64,000 nucleotides of DNA from Rosistilla oblonga (GCF_007751715.1 NZ_CP036292.1:6083339-6147338); one strand, 5' to 3'; counted from the first letter of the stretch, positions 26,088 to 35,419 are shown. The notes: generated by a model from the letters alone, not told the origin. Numbers and translations: made by a program.

Positions 26088-26309
26088 ATGAAAATTACTG
26101 AACTACGAGAAATGAGCGACGAGCAACTGCAGCTCACGCTCAAAGAAACTGCGGAAAAGTTGTTCCATTTGAAGTTTCAAGCTCAAACCGAACGATTGGA
26201 CGCGCCAAGTGAGATTCGCAAGAGTCGACGATTGATCGCGCGGATTAAGACAATTCAGACCCAGCGTGCTCCCCAAGCTGCCGCCGAAGGCGAAGCTGCG
26301 GCGACTTAG
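26088..26309 (+). CDS. rpmC: 50S ribosomal protein L29
   Basis: 73 aa from ATG 26088; two GTG codons directly upstream could also start it. The helical hairpin MKITELREMSDEQLQLTLKETAEKLFHLKFQ and RKSRRLIARIKTIQTQR are typical of L29, which sits at the tunnel exit beside L23. The Ala/Glu-rich end (AAAEGEAAAT) is an extension. Confidence 0.93.
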   Translation: MKITELREMSDEQLQLTLKETAEKLFHLKFQAQTERLDAPSEIRKSRRLIARIKTIQTQRAPQAAAEGEAAAT

Positions 26310-26360
26310 CAAAACGTGTGGCGAGCACTCGTCACAACAGATGAACACAGGTAACTACGA

Positions 26361-26714
26361 ATGCCAAAGCGTGTACTAACAGGCGTCGTCACCGGCGACA
26401 AGATGGCTAAGACCCGCCGCGTTGAAATCAAGCGGTTGGTAAAGCATCCAAAGTATAAGAAATATGTACGTCGTCGTACCGTTTGTTACGCCCACGACGA
26501 GCAGAACGAGTCGGCCGTAGGCGATTTGGTGGAAATCAAAGAGTCGCGTCCGATGAGCAAGCTGAAGCGATGGGAACTGATTCGCGTTGTTGAAAAGAGC
26601 ACCGCGGTTGACGTTGCTGCTTTGCGAGCTGCTCGTAAGCACGCCGCAAGCGAAGCTGAAAACGAAGCGATCGAAGCAGCTCACGGCGGCGACGCCGAAG
26701 CTCCTAAAGCTTAA
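26361..26714 (+). CDS. rpsQ: 30S ribosomal protein S17
   Basis: 117 aa versus about 85 in E. coli. The OB-fold core is standard: RVLTGVVTGDKMAKTRRVEI, KYKKYVRRRTVCYAHDE, VGDLVEIKESRPMSKLKRWELI. After about residue 80 a charged Ala/Glu-rich tail of some 35 residues follows (ALRAARKHAASEAENEA...). S17 is a primary 16S rRNA binder. It lies 51 bp after rpmC. Confidence 0.95.
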   Translation: MPKRVLTGVVTGDKMAKTRRVEIKRLVKHPKYKKYVRRRTVCYAHDEQNESAVGDLVEIKESRPMSKLKRWELIRVVEKSTAVDVAALRAARKHAASEAENEAIEAAHGGDAEAPKA

Positions 26715-26864
26715 CAATTGCCAGTCGATTCGGACGATTGATCGTTCGACGTTCATTAGAAACACTGCAAACAAGTCTTTTGCCAACGCCGCCCTTCGAC
26801 GCGATCCGATCGCAGCGATGTGAACGCCGAGGAAGGCAACTTACGAGATAACAGATCATCAGCC

Positions 26865-27233
26865 ATGATCCAACAAGAAACAAGACTAACCGTTGCCGAC
26901 AACACTGGCGCTCGCGAAGTGATGTGCATCAAGGTTCTCGGTGGCTCGCGCCGTCGCACCGCCGGACTCGGCGATGTGATCGTGTGCAGCGTCAAGAGCA
27001 CGATTCCTGGCAGCGATGTCAAGAAGAAGGCGGTTGTGAAAGCGGTGATCGTGCGAACTAAGTCGCCGACCCGTCGCAACGACGGCAGCTACATTCGCTT
27101 CGACAGCAATGCCGTTGTGATCGTCGATAACGACAAAAACCCTCGCGGCACTCGTATCTTCGGTGCTGTGGCTCGCGAACTTCGTGAGAAGAGCTTTATG
27201 AAGATTGTCAGTTTGGCCAGCGAAGTAGTTTGA
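26865..27233 (+). CDS. rplN: 50S ribosomal protein L14
   Basis: 122 aa, exactly the family length when started at ATG 26865 ([27 protein letters not shown]); the longer frame begins 15 residues earlier and lacks family similarity. Also RKSPT-like ([24 protein letters not shown]) and [29 protein letters not shown]14 lies at the subunit interface and contacts L19 and 16S helix 14. Confidence 0.97.
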   Translation: MIQQETRLTVADNTGAREVMCIKVLGGSRRRTAGLGDVIVCSVKSTIPGSDVKKKAVVKAVIVRTKSPTRRNDGSYIRFDSNAVVIVDNDKNPRGTRIFGAVARELREKSFMKIVSLASEVV

Positions 27234-27248
27234 GCGGAGATTAATAAG

Positions 27249-27593
27249 ATGCTGATCAAAGTTGATGATAACGTAAAAGTGATCGCGGGTGCCGACAAAG
27301 GCACGACCGGCAAGGTCTTGAAAGTTGATCACAAGAAAAACAAGGTTCTCGTCGAAGGCGTCGCTCGCGTGTGGAAGCACGTTCGCAAGAGCCAGAAGAA
27401 CCCGCAAGGTGGCCGATTGAACAAAGAGATGCCAATCAGCATCTCCAACGTCATGATCGTTTGCCCGCAAACCGGCAAGCCATCGCGAATTGGCGTCCGT
27501 TACCTCAAAGACGGCACCAAGGAACGCTACGCAAAAGTCTCGGGCGCTTCGCTCGGGGCGATGAGTCCTCCACGACCCGCTTACGCGTCGTAG
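27249..27593 (+). CDS. rplX: 50S ribosomal protein L24
   Basis: 114 aa. The KOW motif is visible in VKVIAGADKGTTGKVLKVDHKKNKVLVEGV, followed by RVWKHVRKSQKNPQGGRLNKEMPISISNVM and a GKPSRIGVRYLKDGTKERY segment. L24 starts 50S assembly and lies at the tunnel exit. It begins 15 bp after rplN. Confidence 0.96.
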   Translation: MLIKVDDNVKVIAGADKGTTGKVLKVDHKKNKVLVEGVARVWKHVRKSQKNPQGGRLNKEMPISISNVMIVCPQTGKPSRIGVRYLKDGTKERYAKVSGASLGAMSPPRPAYAS

Positions 27594-27673
27594 GGCACTT
27601 GGCCGAGCGGTTGCTTAACCAATGCAACCAGCTGCGATACGAAGTCAATTCAAAGCAATAAACTGATAGTACG

Positions 27674-28261
27674 ATGGCAGACTACGTTCCACGATTACAG
27701 ACGATGTACCAAAACGAGATTCGCAGCGCGCTTCAAGAGAAGCACGGGCTGAAGAATCCGATGACCGTACCACGGCTCGAAAAGATCACCCTGAACATGG
27801 GTGTCGGATCGGCGACCCAGGACAAGAAGAACCTGGAAACCGCTTACGCCGCGATGACCGAAATCGCTGGTCAAAAGCCGATTTTCACCAAAGCCCGTAA
27901 ATCGATCGCTAACTTCCGTCTTCGTGAAGGAATGGCAATCGGATGTATGGTCACGATGCGTGGTGCTCGGATGTATGAGTTCCTGGACCGTTTGGTCTCC
28001 GTCGTTCTTCCACGTGTTCGTGACTTTCGCGGTATCAGCCGCAAAGCCTTCGACGGACGTGGTAACTACAGCATGGGTCTCTCGGAAATCATGGTATTTC
28101 CCGAACTGAACCCCGACAAATTCACCAAACCGCAAGGTTTGAATATCACAATCGCCACTACAGCTACCAACAACGATCACGGCCGCGATCTCCTGGAAAT
28201 GTTCGGAATGCCATTCCGCGAAGATCCAAAGAAGGCCGCCGAAGCTGCTGCTGCAGTCTAA
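27674..28261 (+). CDS. rplE: 50S ribosomal protein L5
   Basis: 195 aa, a little longer than the roughly 180 aa norm. [51 protein letters not shown] and [21 protein letters not shown] are the L5 signature blocks. L5 binds 5S rRNA and contacts P-site tRNA. An 80-bp gap precedes it. The C-terminal Ala-rich end ([10 protein letters not shown]) is an extension. Confidence 0.96.
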   Translation: MADYVPRLQTMYQNEIRSALQEKHGLKNPMTVPRLEKITLNMGVGSATQDKKNLETAYAAMTEIAGQKPIFTKARKSIANFRLREGMAIGCMVTMRGARMYEFLDRLVSVVLPRVRDFRGISRKAFDGRGNYSMGLSEIMVFPELNPDKFTKPQGLNITIATTATNNDHGRDLLEMFGMPFREDPKKAAEAAAAV

Positions 28262-28400
28262 GCGTTTTGATAGCCGCTTGTCAGCGTTGAATTGTGCAAG
28301 CTAGAATGCCGCCACTGTTTCGGCGGTTAACAAGACAACTGTTGTGCAACGTAATGCACAACACAATATTTCACCCAGTTTTTCCACAGGTATCCACCAA

Positions 28401-28586
28401 GTGGCCAGCAAATCGAAGATCGCAAAAGCGGAAAGGGAGCCTAAGTTCTCTGTCCGTCGCGAAAACCGTTGTCAGCTGTGTGGGCGGCCTCGAGCCGTGT
28501 ATCGCAAGTTTGGCTTATGCCGCATCTGTTTCCGCAAATACGCTGATCAAGGCTTGATTCCGGGTGTCCGGAAAGCCAGCTGGTAA
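28401..28586 (+). CDS. rpsN: 30S ribosomal protein S14, zinc-binding type
   Basis: 61 aa from GTG 28401; longer frames upstream add unrelated sequence. It is the short zinc-containing S14 (rpsZ type), with C24/C27 and C40/C43 (CQLC...CRIC) binding one zinc. The end [17 protein letters not shown] is the family C terminus. S14 is a late-assembling protein of the 30S head. It lies 139 bp after rplE and 16 bp before rpsH. Confidence 0.96.
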   Translation: MASKSKIAKAEREPKFSVRRENRCQLCGRPRAVYRKFGLCRICFRKYADQGLIPGVRKASW

Positions 28587-28602
28587 AGGGGACTCCAAGA
28601 CC

Positions 28603-29004
28603 ATGATGACTGACCCAATCGCCGATATGCTCACACGCATCCGCAACGCTGTGCGTGTCGAACGGCCTTATGTCGATATCCCGCTCAGCCGCGTGAAACG
28701 TGGTATCGCCGATGTGCTTAAACGCGAAGGCTTTATTTGGGATTGGGAGGAAGTCGACTCCGAAGACTTGCCTATTAAATTGATTCGCTTGGAACTGAAA
28801 TACGGTCCCAACGGTGAACAATTGATCCAATCGATCACTCGGATCAGCAAACCCGGACGTCGCACCTACGTACGTAGCCGCGAACTCCGACCGATCCTTG
28901 GTGGAATGGGTATTACCATTATTAGCACCAGCAAAGGCGTGGTTAGCGACCGCGAAGCGCGTCGCCAAGGTATTGGCGGCGAAGTTCTTTGTGAAGTCGC
29001 CTAG
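28603..29004 (+). CDS. rpsH: 30S ribosomal protein S8
   Basis: 133 aa from the first of two ATGs at 28603 (MMTDPIADMLTRIRNAVRVERPYVDIPLSRVKRGIADVLKREGF). The C-terminal block RRTYVRSRELRPILGGMGITIISTSKGVVSDREARRQGIGGEVLC is typical. S8 is a primary 16S binder and, in E. coli, represses the spc operon by binding its mRNA near rplE. The frame could start 13 codons earlier but that part lacks similarity. Confidence 0.96.
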   Translation: MMTDPIADMLTRIRNAVRVERPYVDIPLSRVKRGIADVLKREGFIWDWEEVDSEDLPIKLIRLELKYGPNGEQLIQSITRISKPGRRTYVRSRELRPILGGMGITIISTSKGVVSDREARRQGIGGEVLCEVA

Positions 29005-29070
29005 CCTTTATGAATCGTTTCGATTGAGCTGTTTCAGTCCAATCTGTCGAGCAAACCAACAAGCAGAACC

Positions 29071-29610
29071 ATGTCCCGAGTTGGAAAAAAACCAGTATCT
29101 ATCGTCAGCGGCGTCAAAGTTTCGCTGGACGGCAAGCTGATTACCGTCGAAGGCCCGAAAGGCAAGTTGACGTTCGAGCACCGCCCGGAAGTTGAAGTCA
29201 AAGTCGATGGCGATCTCGTCACCGTCAGTCGCTTCAACGATGAGCGCGAGAGCCGTTCGTTCCATGGCCTGACTCGTGCCGTGATCCAGAACATGATCGT
29301 TGGCGTCACCCAAGGCTACGAAAAGAAGCTGGATATCGTCGGCGTCGGTTACGTTGCTGCGGTTCAAAATGGTGAACTTCAGCTTCGCGTTGGTTATGCA
29401 AACGAACTGACTTGCAAGATCCCAGAGGGTCTGACGGTCGTATGCCCCGACACGACACACGTAACGGTCACCGGATGCGATAAGCAACAGGTGACTCAAT
29501 TTGCCGCGGCGGTCCGCGCGTTGCGTAAACCTGAACCTTATAAGGGTAAAGGAATTCGTTACAGCGGCGAACAAGTCAAACTGAAGGCAGGTAAGGCTTC
29601 GGCGAAATAA
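29071..29610 (+). CDS. rplF: 50S ribosomal protein L6
   Basis: 179 aa, family length. MSRVGKKPVSIVSGVKVSLDG, VEGPKGKLTFEHRPEV, VIQNMIVGVTQGYEKKLDIVGVGYVA and the C-terminal signature RKPEPYKGKGIRYSGEQVKLKAGKA are all present. L6 lies near the sarcin-ricin loop and factor-binding site. It begins 66 bp after rpsH. Confidence 0.97.
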   Translation: MSRVGKKPVSIVSGVKVSLDGKLITVEGPKGKLTFEHRPEVEVKVDGDLVTVSRFNDERESRSFHGLTRAVIQNMIVGVTQGYEKKLDIVGVGYVAAVQNGELQLRVGYANELTCKIPEGLTVVCPDTTHVTVTGCDKQQVTQFAAAVRALRKPEPYKGKGIRYSGEQVKLKAGKASAK

Positions 29611-29721
29611 TCGCTCGAGTCGGCCTAGCCATCATAAGCTAACACTATTATCCCCAAGCGATTGGGGACGACGATATCACCAACCCAGCTTCGTGGCTCG
29701 GGTCTCGGCAGGAAACAAGTT

Positions 29722-30090
29722 GTGGATAAGAACAAGAAGCTAGACAAGAATCGCCAACGACGACGTTTTCACGTACGTAACAAGTTGCGTGGATCGGCCG
29801 ATCACCCGCGGTTGTGCGTCAATCGTTCGCTGAGCCATTTCAGTTGCCAATTGGTTGACGATATCAACGGCAAGACCCTCGCCAGCGCGAGCACCAAAGA
29901 TAAATCATTGCGCGATGGTTTGAAATTTGGTGGGAGTTGTGAAGCTGCTGCAGCGATTGGCAAAGCCGTCGCTGAGCGAGCAGTCGCAGCAGGAATCAAA
30001 CGCGTCAAGCTGGACCGCGGTCACTGCAAGTACCACGGTCGCGTCAAAGCCTTCGCTGAGGCTGCACGCGAAGCAGGACTGGAATTTTAA
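29722..30090 (+). CDS. rplR: 50S ribosomal protein L18
   Basis: 122 aa from GTG 29722, preceded by AGGAAA; the longer open frame begins at a TTG 20 codons upstream. RRRFHVRNKLRGSADHPRLCVNRSLSHFSCQLVDD and the end RVKLDRGHCKYHGRVKAFAEAAREAGLEF are L18. L18 binds 5S rRNA with L5. The 111-bp gap after rplF contains no other gene. Confidence 0.96.
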   Translation: MDKNKKLDKNRQRRRFHVRNKLRGSADHPRLCVNRSLSHFSCQLVDDINGKTLASASTKDKSLRDGLKFGGSCEAAAAIGKAVAERAVAAGIKRVKLDRGHCKYHGRVKAFAEAAREAGLEF

Positions 30091-30174
30091 TTTCGCTTTG
30101 AATCGTTGGCCTTGGCATCAGCCTAGTCAGCGAGCATAGCACCACCGCAATCAATCATCGAAGAGAACGAACTG

Positions 30175-30663
30175 GTGTCTGATAATTCTGGACAAGGCGA
30201 TCTGCTTGATCGCGTCGTAAAGATCAAACGATGTGCGGCCGTTGTAAAAGGCGGTCGTCGTTTCAGTTTCGCTGCGATGGTTGTCGTTGGCGACGGAAAA
30301 GGCAAAGTTGGCTGGGGCTACGGCAAAGCTAACGAAGTACCACCAAGCGTGCAGAAGGCCACCAAGCAGGCTACTCGCGACATGGTCGCTGTTCCGTTGA
30401 TCTCCGGAAGCATCCCGCACCAAGTGTGGGGCAAGTTTGGCGCTGCCAAGGTGCTGCTGATGCCCGCGGGTGCTGGTACTGGTATCATCGCCGGACAAGC
30501 TGTCCGTGCCGTCTGCGAATCGGCTGGTATTCACGATATTTTGACCAAGAGCTACGGAACCAACAATCCTGTGACTCTTGTGAAGGCGACCATCGACGCA
30601 CTCAGTAAATTGCGCACGCGAGAGACGATCGCGGCCCTGCGTGGCGTTGAGCTAGACCAATAG
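30175..30663 (+). CDS. rpsE: 30S ribosomal protein S5
   Basis: 162 aa starting at GTG 30175. The double-stranded RNA-binding-like N domain includes RVVKIKRCAAVVKGGRRFSFAAMVVVGDGKGKVGWGYGKANEVP, then LMPAGAGTGIIAGQAVRAVCESAGI. S5 forms part of the mRNA entry and the decoding accuracy region. In many bacteria rpmD (L30) follows; here only 48 bp separate rpsE from rplO and no L30 is encoded. Confidence 0.97.
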   Translation: MSDNSGQGDLLDRVVKIKRCAAVVKGGRRFSFAAMVVVGDGKGKVGWGYGKANEVPPSVQKATKQATRDMVAVPLISGSIPHQVWGKFGAAKVLLMPAGAGTGIIAGQAVRAVCESAGIHDILTKSYGTNNPVTLVKATIDALSKLRTRETIAALRGVELDQ

Positions 30664-30711
30664 ATCGACTGAACAATTCGCCCAATTGTTCTACAAATCA
30701 GAGCACACGAA

Positions 30712-31224
30712 ATGAAACTTCACGACGTCAACACCGGCATTACCAAGAATCGCAAACGCAAGCGGATCGGCCGCGGCCCCGGATCGGGACACGGCAAGAC
30801 TGCCGGTCGTGGTCATAAGGGTCACAAGAGCCGTAGCGGTTACAGCCGCAAGCCGAGCTTCCAAGGTGGTTCGATGCCGTTGTTCCGCCGCATTCCTAAG
30901 CGCGGTTTCAACAACGCATTCGCGCCGACCATCAAGGTCATGAACGTTGCAGATCTGGAAGCGTTGTGCGATGACGGCATGGAGATCACTCCCGAATTGC
31001 TGACATCGACTCGCGTGCTGACCGGTATCTTCGATGAACTGAAGATCCTCGGTAATGGCGAACTGACGAAGAAACTGAAGGTTTCGGCGCATCGCTTCAG
31101 CAAGAGCGCTGTTGAAAAGATCAAAGCAGCGGGCGGTGAAGTCACCATCCTGACAGCCAAGCGTCTTCCAAAGGAACGCGCCGAATTGTTGAAGTCGGGC
31201 GAAGTTCAACGAGCTCACAAATAG
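30712..31224 (+). CDS. rplO: 50S ribosomal protein L15
   Basis: 170 aa, longer than the 144-150 aa norm. The start [43 protein letters not shown] is the extended basic Gly/Lys-rich N terminus of L15, and GFEGGQMPL appears here as [17 protein letters not shown]. The later [19 protein letters not shown] closes the family domain. L15 is a late 50S assembly protein. Confidence 0.96.
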   Translation: MKLHDVNTGITKNRKRKRIGRGPGSGHGKTAGRGHKGHKSRSGYSRKPSFQGGSMPLFRRIPKRGFNNAFAPTIKVMNVADLEALCDDGMEITPELLTSTRVLTGIFDELKILGNGELTKKLKVSAHRFSKSAVEKIKAAGGEVTILTAKRLPKERAELLKSGEVQRAHK

Positions 31225-31441
31225 TGTGGCTCTTCGGGGTCGTTCCCGAAGGAAGCACAAAAAAATTGGGCGATGCCCCGACTGTTTGTTGTCCATTGAC
31301 GATAGGACAAACGTCGTTAAGCAGTCTCAAGATGCCAGACGCTTGTCGCAAACGAAACCAAAATTTACGAAGCTCAAGCATCTGATGAGGTCCCCGTTAA
31401 CGAGGGACGCCGGTGGCGTGGGCCAAGGAACGGATTAGACC
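31225..31441 (+). promoter_or_regulatory. Structured gap between rplO and secY
   Basis: 217 bp without a recognisable gene. It contains a 7-bp perfect hairpin (CTTCGGG / CCCGAAG, 31232-31251) right after the rplO stop and a TTGTCC / GGACAA inverted repeat near 31295. It may be an attenuator or RNA-processing site that sets secY level apart from the ribosomal genes. Confidence 0.35.
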
Positions 31442-32818
31442 ATGCTGGAAAAATTACGCGTCGTTTTTACGATCCCTGAGCTACGTAATAAAATCCTGCT
31501 CACGCTTGGATTGCTAGCCATCTATCGCATCGGCTTTCATATCTCGCTGCCGATGATGAACCAAAACCTGGCCCCTTCGGCCGGTGAGGACACCGCGTCG
31601 CAGTTCTTTGAGAAGGTCAGCTTGTTCGCCGCGAGCGATCTTCGCCAGGCGACGATCTTCGGTCTGGGTATCATGCCCTACATCTCGGCCTCGATTATCT
31701 TCCAGCTGCTCGGTAGCGTTTGGGCTCCTATCGAAGAGCTGAAGAAAGAAGGCGAAGCTGGCCGTAAGAAGATCAACGAATACACACGTTATCTGACCGT
31801 TGTCTTGTGCTTGATTCAGAGCTACATGTATCTGAAGTTCTGGCTGATGGCTGGCGGCGAGGGCGAAGCCAGTAAAGTCAATCCAAACTTCTTTGCCGAC
31901 GATAGCAACACGCTGTATTGGGGTTGGCAAATCACCGCGGTCTTAATCATGACCTGCGGTACCATCTTCCTGATGTGGCTGGGTGAACAGATCGACGAAT
32001 ACGGTATCGGTAACGGTATCAGTTTGTTGATCATGGCAGGCATCTTGGCTCAAATGCCAGGTGCGTTGTTCGACCTGATCCAGAATATGAAGACCGAACT
32101 GGTTGGCCTTTCGAAGGGTACGGTCGGTATTGAGACGCTCATCATCTTGATAGTGCTCTTTGTCGCGGTGGTCTTTGGCGTGGTCTTTATCACGCTGGGA
32201 CAACGTCGTATTCCTACTCAAAGTGCAAAGTTCACCCGCGGACGTCGCGTCTACGGTGGGAACCGCCAGTTCCTTCCACTGCGTATCAACCAAGCTGGCG
32301 TCATGCCGATCATTTTCGCTAGCAGTTTGTTGATGATCCCAGGCGTAATGCTTCAATTCCTGTCGAAATCGTTCACTCCCGGCACGATGATGTTCTCGGC
32401 TCTGAACGGCTTCGGATCGATCATGAGCAGCGGCACATCGTTTGTCTACAACATGCTGTATGTCGCTCTGATCTTCTTCTTCTGTTACTTCTGGACGGCG
32501 ATCACTTTCAATCCGAAAGAGATGTCCGATCAATTGAAGGATCACGGAACGTTTATCCCCGGATATCGTCCCGGTAAGCGAACCGCCGACTATCTTGAGA
32601 AGGTTATGGTTCGGATCACCTACGTCGGTGCGGCGTTCCTGGCAATCGTCGCCATTGTTCCGACCATCGTTTACGGTTCGCTGGGCGTATCGTATTCGAT
32701 CGCTGGTTTCTACGGTGGTACCGGATTGTTGATCGCGGTGAGCGTCGCGTTCGATCTGATTCAGAAGATCGATAGCCACCTGGTGATGCGGAACTACCGC
32801 GGTCTGCTGGAAGGCTAA
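31442..32818 (+). CDS. secY: Protein translocase subunit SecY
   Basis: 458 aa inner-membrane channel of the Sec translocon. About ten hydrophobic segments are visible, with the typical blocks FGLGIMPYISASIIFQLL (TM2), GNGISLLIMAGI (TM5) and GGNRQFLPLRINQAGVMPIIFASSLL (after the C4 loop), and the ending YRGLLEG. A longer first periplasmic loop (about residues 36-60) and an insert after TM3 (GGEGEASKVNPNFFADDSNTLYW) are notable against E. coli. It is followed by adk, as in many bacteria. Confidence 0.97.
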   Translation: MLEKLRVVFTIPELRNKILLTLGLLAIYRIGFHISLPMMNQNLAPSAGEDTASQFFEKVSLFAASDLRQATIFGLGIMPYISASIIFQLLGSVWAPIEELKKEGEAGRKKINEYTRYLTVVLCLIQSYMYLKFWLMAGGEGEASKVNPNFFADDSNTLYWGWQITAVLIMTCGTIFLMWLGEQIDEYGIGNGISLLIMAGILAQMPGALFDLIQNMKTELVGLSKGTVGIETLIILIVLFVAVVFGVVFITLGQRRIPTQSAKFTRGRRVYGGNRQFLPLRINQAGVMPIIFASSLLMIPGVMLQFLSKSFTPGTMMFSALNGFGSIMSSGTSFVYNMLYVALIFFFCYFWTAITFNPKEMSDQLKDHGTFIPGYRPGKRTADYLEKVMVRITYVGAAFLAIVAIVPTIVYGSLGVSYSIAGFYGGTGLLIAVSVAFDLIQKIDSHLVMRNYRGLLEG

Positions 32819-32999
32819 TTCGCCGGCTACGGCGATGTTCAAGTAGTACGCAGCGGCCGATCTTTCGGCGGCCGCTCGGATCGCCGATTCAACGTCGGTC
32901 GGTTGGCTTCGACGCAAACGTTGTTATGCTAAGGCCTTTTCGCGTCGCGGTTAGGCTTTGCGAGCGAATCGGCATCCTGCATTCCAAGGGAGAGATCCA

Positions 33000-33590
33000 A
33001 TGCGAATCATTTTCATTGGGCCTCCTGGCGCGGGCAAAGGAACGCAGTGCAAACAGCTTGTGGACCATCTCTCGGTGCCACATCTTTCCACCGGCGACAT
33101 GCTGCGTGAGATCCGTGGCGAATCCAGTTCGCTTGGAAAGCTTGTAGCATCGTACATCGATACAGGCCGTTTGGCCCCCGACTTTCTTGTCGTACGAATT
33201 GTCGAAGAGTTCCTGCGTCGCGAGCAATGTGACAGCGGATGCATGTTCGACGGCTTCCCGCGGACCCTGCTGCAGGCTCAATTGCTCGGCGAACAATTGG
33301 CGAGCAAAAACGACCGGATTTCGATGGTCCTGAATTTGGACGTTGATGAAGATGCGTTGGTGCAACGCTTGCTCAAACGAGCCGAAATCGAGAACCGCGC
33401 CGACGACAACGCCGAGACGATCCAGCAGAGACTGCGCGTCTACCACCGCCAAACCTCGCCGCTGTTGGACTTCTACGCTCAACGCGGTTTAGTCGAACGC
33501 ATCGACGGCTGCCAAAGTCCCGAAGCTGTCTTCCAACAGATCCTCGATCGCGTTCGGGCCCGCATGGAACTTATGCGTAGCGCAAACTAG
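33000..33590 (+). CDS. adk: Adenylate kinase
   Basis: 196 aa from ATG 33000. It interconverts ATP + AMP and 2 ADP in the cytosol. The P-loop is GPPGAGKGTQ (7-16); HLSTGDMLREI (NMP domain) and the FDGFPRTLLQAQLL block follow. The LID is the short type (RLLKRAEIENRADDNAETIQQRL), without the 27-residue insertion or zinc cysteines. It follows secY by 181 bp; no map or infA comes after it, and the cluster ends here. Confidence 0.95.
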   Translation: MRIIFIGPPGAGKGTQCKQLVDHLSVPHLSTGDMLREIRGESSSLGKLVASYIDTGRLAPDFLVVRIVEEFLRREQCDSGCMFDGFPRTLLQAQLLGEQLASKNDRISMVLNLDVDEDALVQRLLKRAEIENRADDNAETIQQRLRVYHRQTSPLLDFYAQRGLVERIDGCQSPEAVFQQILDRVRARMELMRSAN

Positions 33591-33605
33591 CAATTGATGG
33601 GCACA

Positions 33606-33681
33606 ATGGATCAGTCGTTCTCGCGTCTGGTCCATCCGGCTTCATGACACGCTGAAGGCCTTCGCTCCAGGGCTTCTTTTT
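33606..33681 (+). terminator. Probable transcript end after adk
   Basis: Two hairpins follow the adk stop. The first (33606-33635) has a 12-bp stem with one wobble and one mismatch around a 6-base loop. The second (33654-33676) has a GAAGGCC / GGGCTTC stem with one mismatch, followed by a T-tract to 33681. The second looks like an intrinsic terminator for the ribosomal cluster. Confidence 0.45.
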
Positions 33682-33701
33682 ACGGTTTGCTTGTCTCCCA
33701 A

Positions 33702-34532
33702 ATGGGTTTCACCGATATGTCGATCTGGTATCGCAGTGGGGAATGGATCGATGGGGAAGTCGCGTTGCCGGTCGACGACTTGGGAGTGTTCCAAGGCGTG
33801 ATCGCTGTCGAGCGGTTGCGGACCTATTCGAGCCGAGTGTTTCGCTTGGACGATCATCTCTGTCGACTTCGCCACACGACGTCGCTGCTATCGATCGACG
33901 CAGGACCGGCTATCGATGCGATGCCCGCCTGCATCGAAGAACTCCTACGGATCAACGCGGCTCCACCGGACGTCGGGATTACTTTACTGATCACTCCGGG
34001 CAAGCTACGCGACCGGACGCCGACGGTGATTGCGCACCTATCGCCGCTCGATCTCGCCAGGCTGCAGCGTCTGCAGAGCGAAGGAGAAGCGTTGGTGGTC
34101 ACTTCGGTGATCCAACCTCCCGATGAATCGATCCCCCGAGCTGCCAAACATCGCAGCCGAATCCACTACTACCTGGCCGGGGAACAGGCTCACCAGATCG
34201 ATCCCTCGGCAACGGCTGTCTTGGTCGATACCGATGGTTCGCTTACCGAGACCGCATCGGCGAACATCCTGCTGGTTCGAGAAGGATGCATCTATTCCGC
34301 ACCGCCACATCGCGTGTTGCCGGGCGTTTCGCTGGGCGTCGTCCGGCAATTGGCCGACGAGGCAGGGATCGCGTGGCGAGACCAACCGCTGCAACCGGCG
34401 ATGTTCGCTGCCGCCGATGAGATCCTGCTGACAGGGACAGGCGCGGGCATCTGGTTCGGTAACAACCGCAGCGGTCCGATCTATCGACAGCTGGCCGATG
34501 CATTCCGGGCACTGACGGGCGAGTCGCAATGA
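33702..34532 (+). CDS. Aminotransferase class IV (branched-chain aminotransferase / aminodeoxychorismate lyase family)
   Basis: 276 aa from ATG 33702; the longer frame starts at a TTG. A PLP-dependent fold-type IV enzyme: the Schiff-base lysine is in AAKHRSRIHYYL, and the phosphate-binding block is DGSLTETASANILLV. The N-terminal WIDGEVALPVDDLGVFQG segment is usual for the family. The KHxxR motif resembles PabC-type lyases more than classical IlvE, but specificity cannot be settled here. It starts shortly after the likely terminator of adk. Confidence 0.82.
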   Translation: MGFTDMSIWYRSGEWIDGEVALPVDDLGVFQGVIAVERLRTYSSRVFRLDDHLCRLRHTTSLLSIDAGPAIDAMPACIEELLRINAAPPDVGITLLITPGKLRDRTPTVIAHLSPLDLARLQRLQSEGEALVVTSVIQPPDESIPRAAKHRSRIHYYLAGEQAHQIDPSATAVLVDTDGSLTETASANILLVREGCIYSAPPHRVLPGVSLGVVRQLADEAGIAWRDQPLQPAMFAAADEILLTGTGAGIWFGNNRSGPIYRQLADAFRALTGESQ

Positions 34533-34546
34533 TCGAACCGACCGCG

Positions 34547-35419
34547 CTAGCGAAGCACGTCGCGCAGCCCGGCGCGGTAATCGGGGAATGCTAACCGAGG
34601 GCAGAGGTCGCGGCGAAAGCGAGCCGTCCAGATTCGCTTGCTGGTTGTCGCTCGTCGACTAACCATCGCCGCGGGGTCGGGTGAGACGAAGGTTGGCAAT
34701 GGACGACCGAGAACCCGCGCGATCTCTTCGTAATAGGTGCGTCGAATCACCGGGGTGCCGTCGGCAACGACGTAGGTCTTCGCGCCGTCGGAATTGGTTT
34801 CCCAAGCCGCCATCACCGCGGTGGCTGCATCTTCGATATGGATCAGATTCAGATAGCCCTCGGTCGGTGCGGCCAACGGCTGCCCCGAGAGGATATCTCT
34901 CCCGCGGGGAACTCGGCCGGGGCCATACAGCCCTGCCATCCTCAGAATCGTTGACGGCGAGCCGGGACGGTTCTGCCGCAACAGCGCCTCGGCTTGTAGA
35001 TGCGCCCAACCTCCCGATCCGATCGCGGGGCAGCAGGGAGAGGCCTCCTCGACCCATAGCCCCCCTGATTGATGGTAAACGCCGGTAGAACTGACATAAA
35101 CCAAATTGGCTTGGGGCGATGTTGCTTGCAATGCATTCCGCAGCCCCCCAACATAAACGTCGTACTGGGATTGTCCTGCCTGGGGGTCCCAGCCAACGGC
35201 GATCAGGATCCGATCGGTTTGTGGCAGATCGCGTAGCATGGAGGGCCGGGTCCAATCAGCAACGATCGGAGCGATTCCGGTGGCTGATAGCTCGGTTGCC
35301 GTTTCGCGGCGGCGGGTCACCGCGCTAACATGCCAATCGCGATCCAACAATCGCTGGGCAACCCTTTTACCCAAGTATCCACAACCGAAGATCAGGGCCG
35401 TTTTTTTCGAATTTTCCAA
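34547..35419 (-). CDS. Atypical extended SDR (NAD-dependent epimerase/YeeZ-like)
   Basis: 290 aa, TTG start at 35419 (MENSKKTALIFGCGYLGKRVAQRLL). The dinucleotide motif GCGYLG lies at 12-17 and the active-site-like block VYVSSTGVYHQSGG near 115, with Tyr and Ser of the SDR type. C-terminal region includes LNLIHIEDAATAVMAAW, found in the extended SDR family including YeeZ. Probably cytosolic NAD(P)-dependent nucleotide-sugar or small-molecule oxidoreductase; no specific substrate. Convergent with the aminotransferase gene, 14 bp apart. Confidence 0.78.
   Translation of the reverse strand: MENSKKTALIFGCGYLGKRVAQRLLDRDWHVSAVTRRRETATELSATGIAPIVADWTRPSMLRDLPQTDRILIAVGWDPQAGQSQYDVYVGGLRNALQATSPQANLVYVSSTGVYHQSGGLWVEEASPCCPAIGSGGWAHLQAEALLRQNRPGSPSTILRMAGLYGPGRVPRGRDILSGQPLAAPTEGYLNLIHIEDAATAVMAAWETNSDGAKTYVVADGTPVIRRTYYEEIARVLGRPLPTFVSPDPAAMVSRRATTSKRIWTARFRRDLCPRLAFPDYRAGLRDVLR

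Noticed and set aside
27594-27673. TGGCCGAGCGGTT motif between rplX and rplE resembling a tRNA-Ser/Leu D-arm
   Set aside because: No T-arm or acceptor pairing follows, and the gap is only 80 bp.
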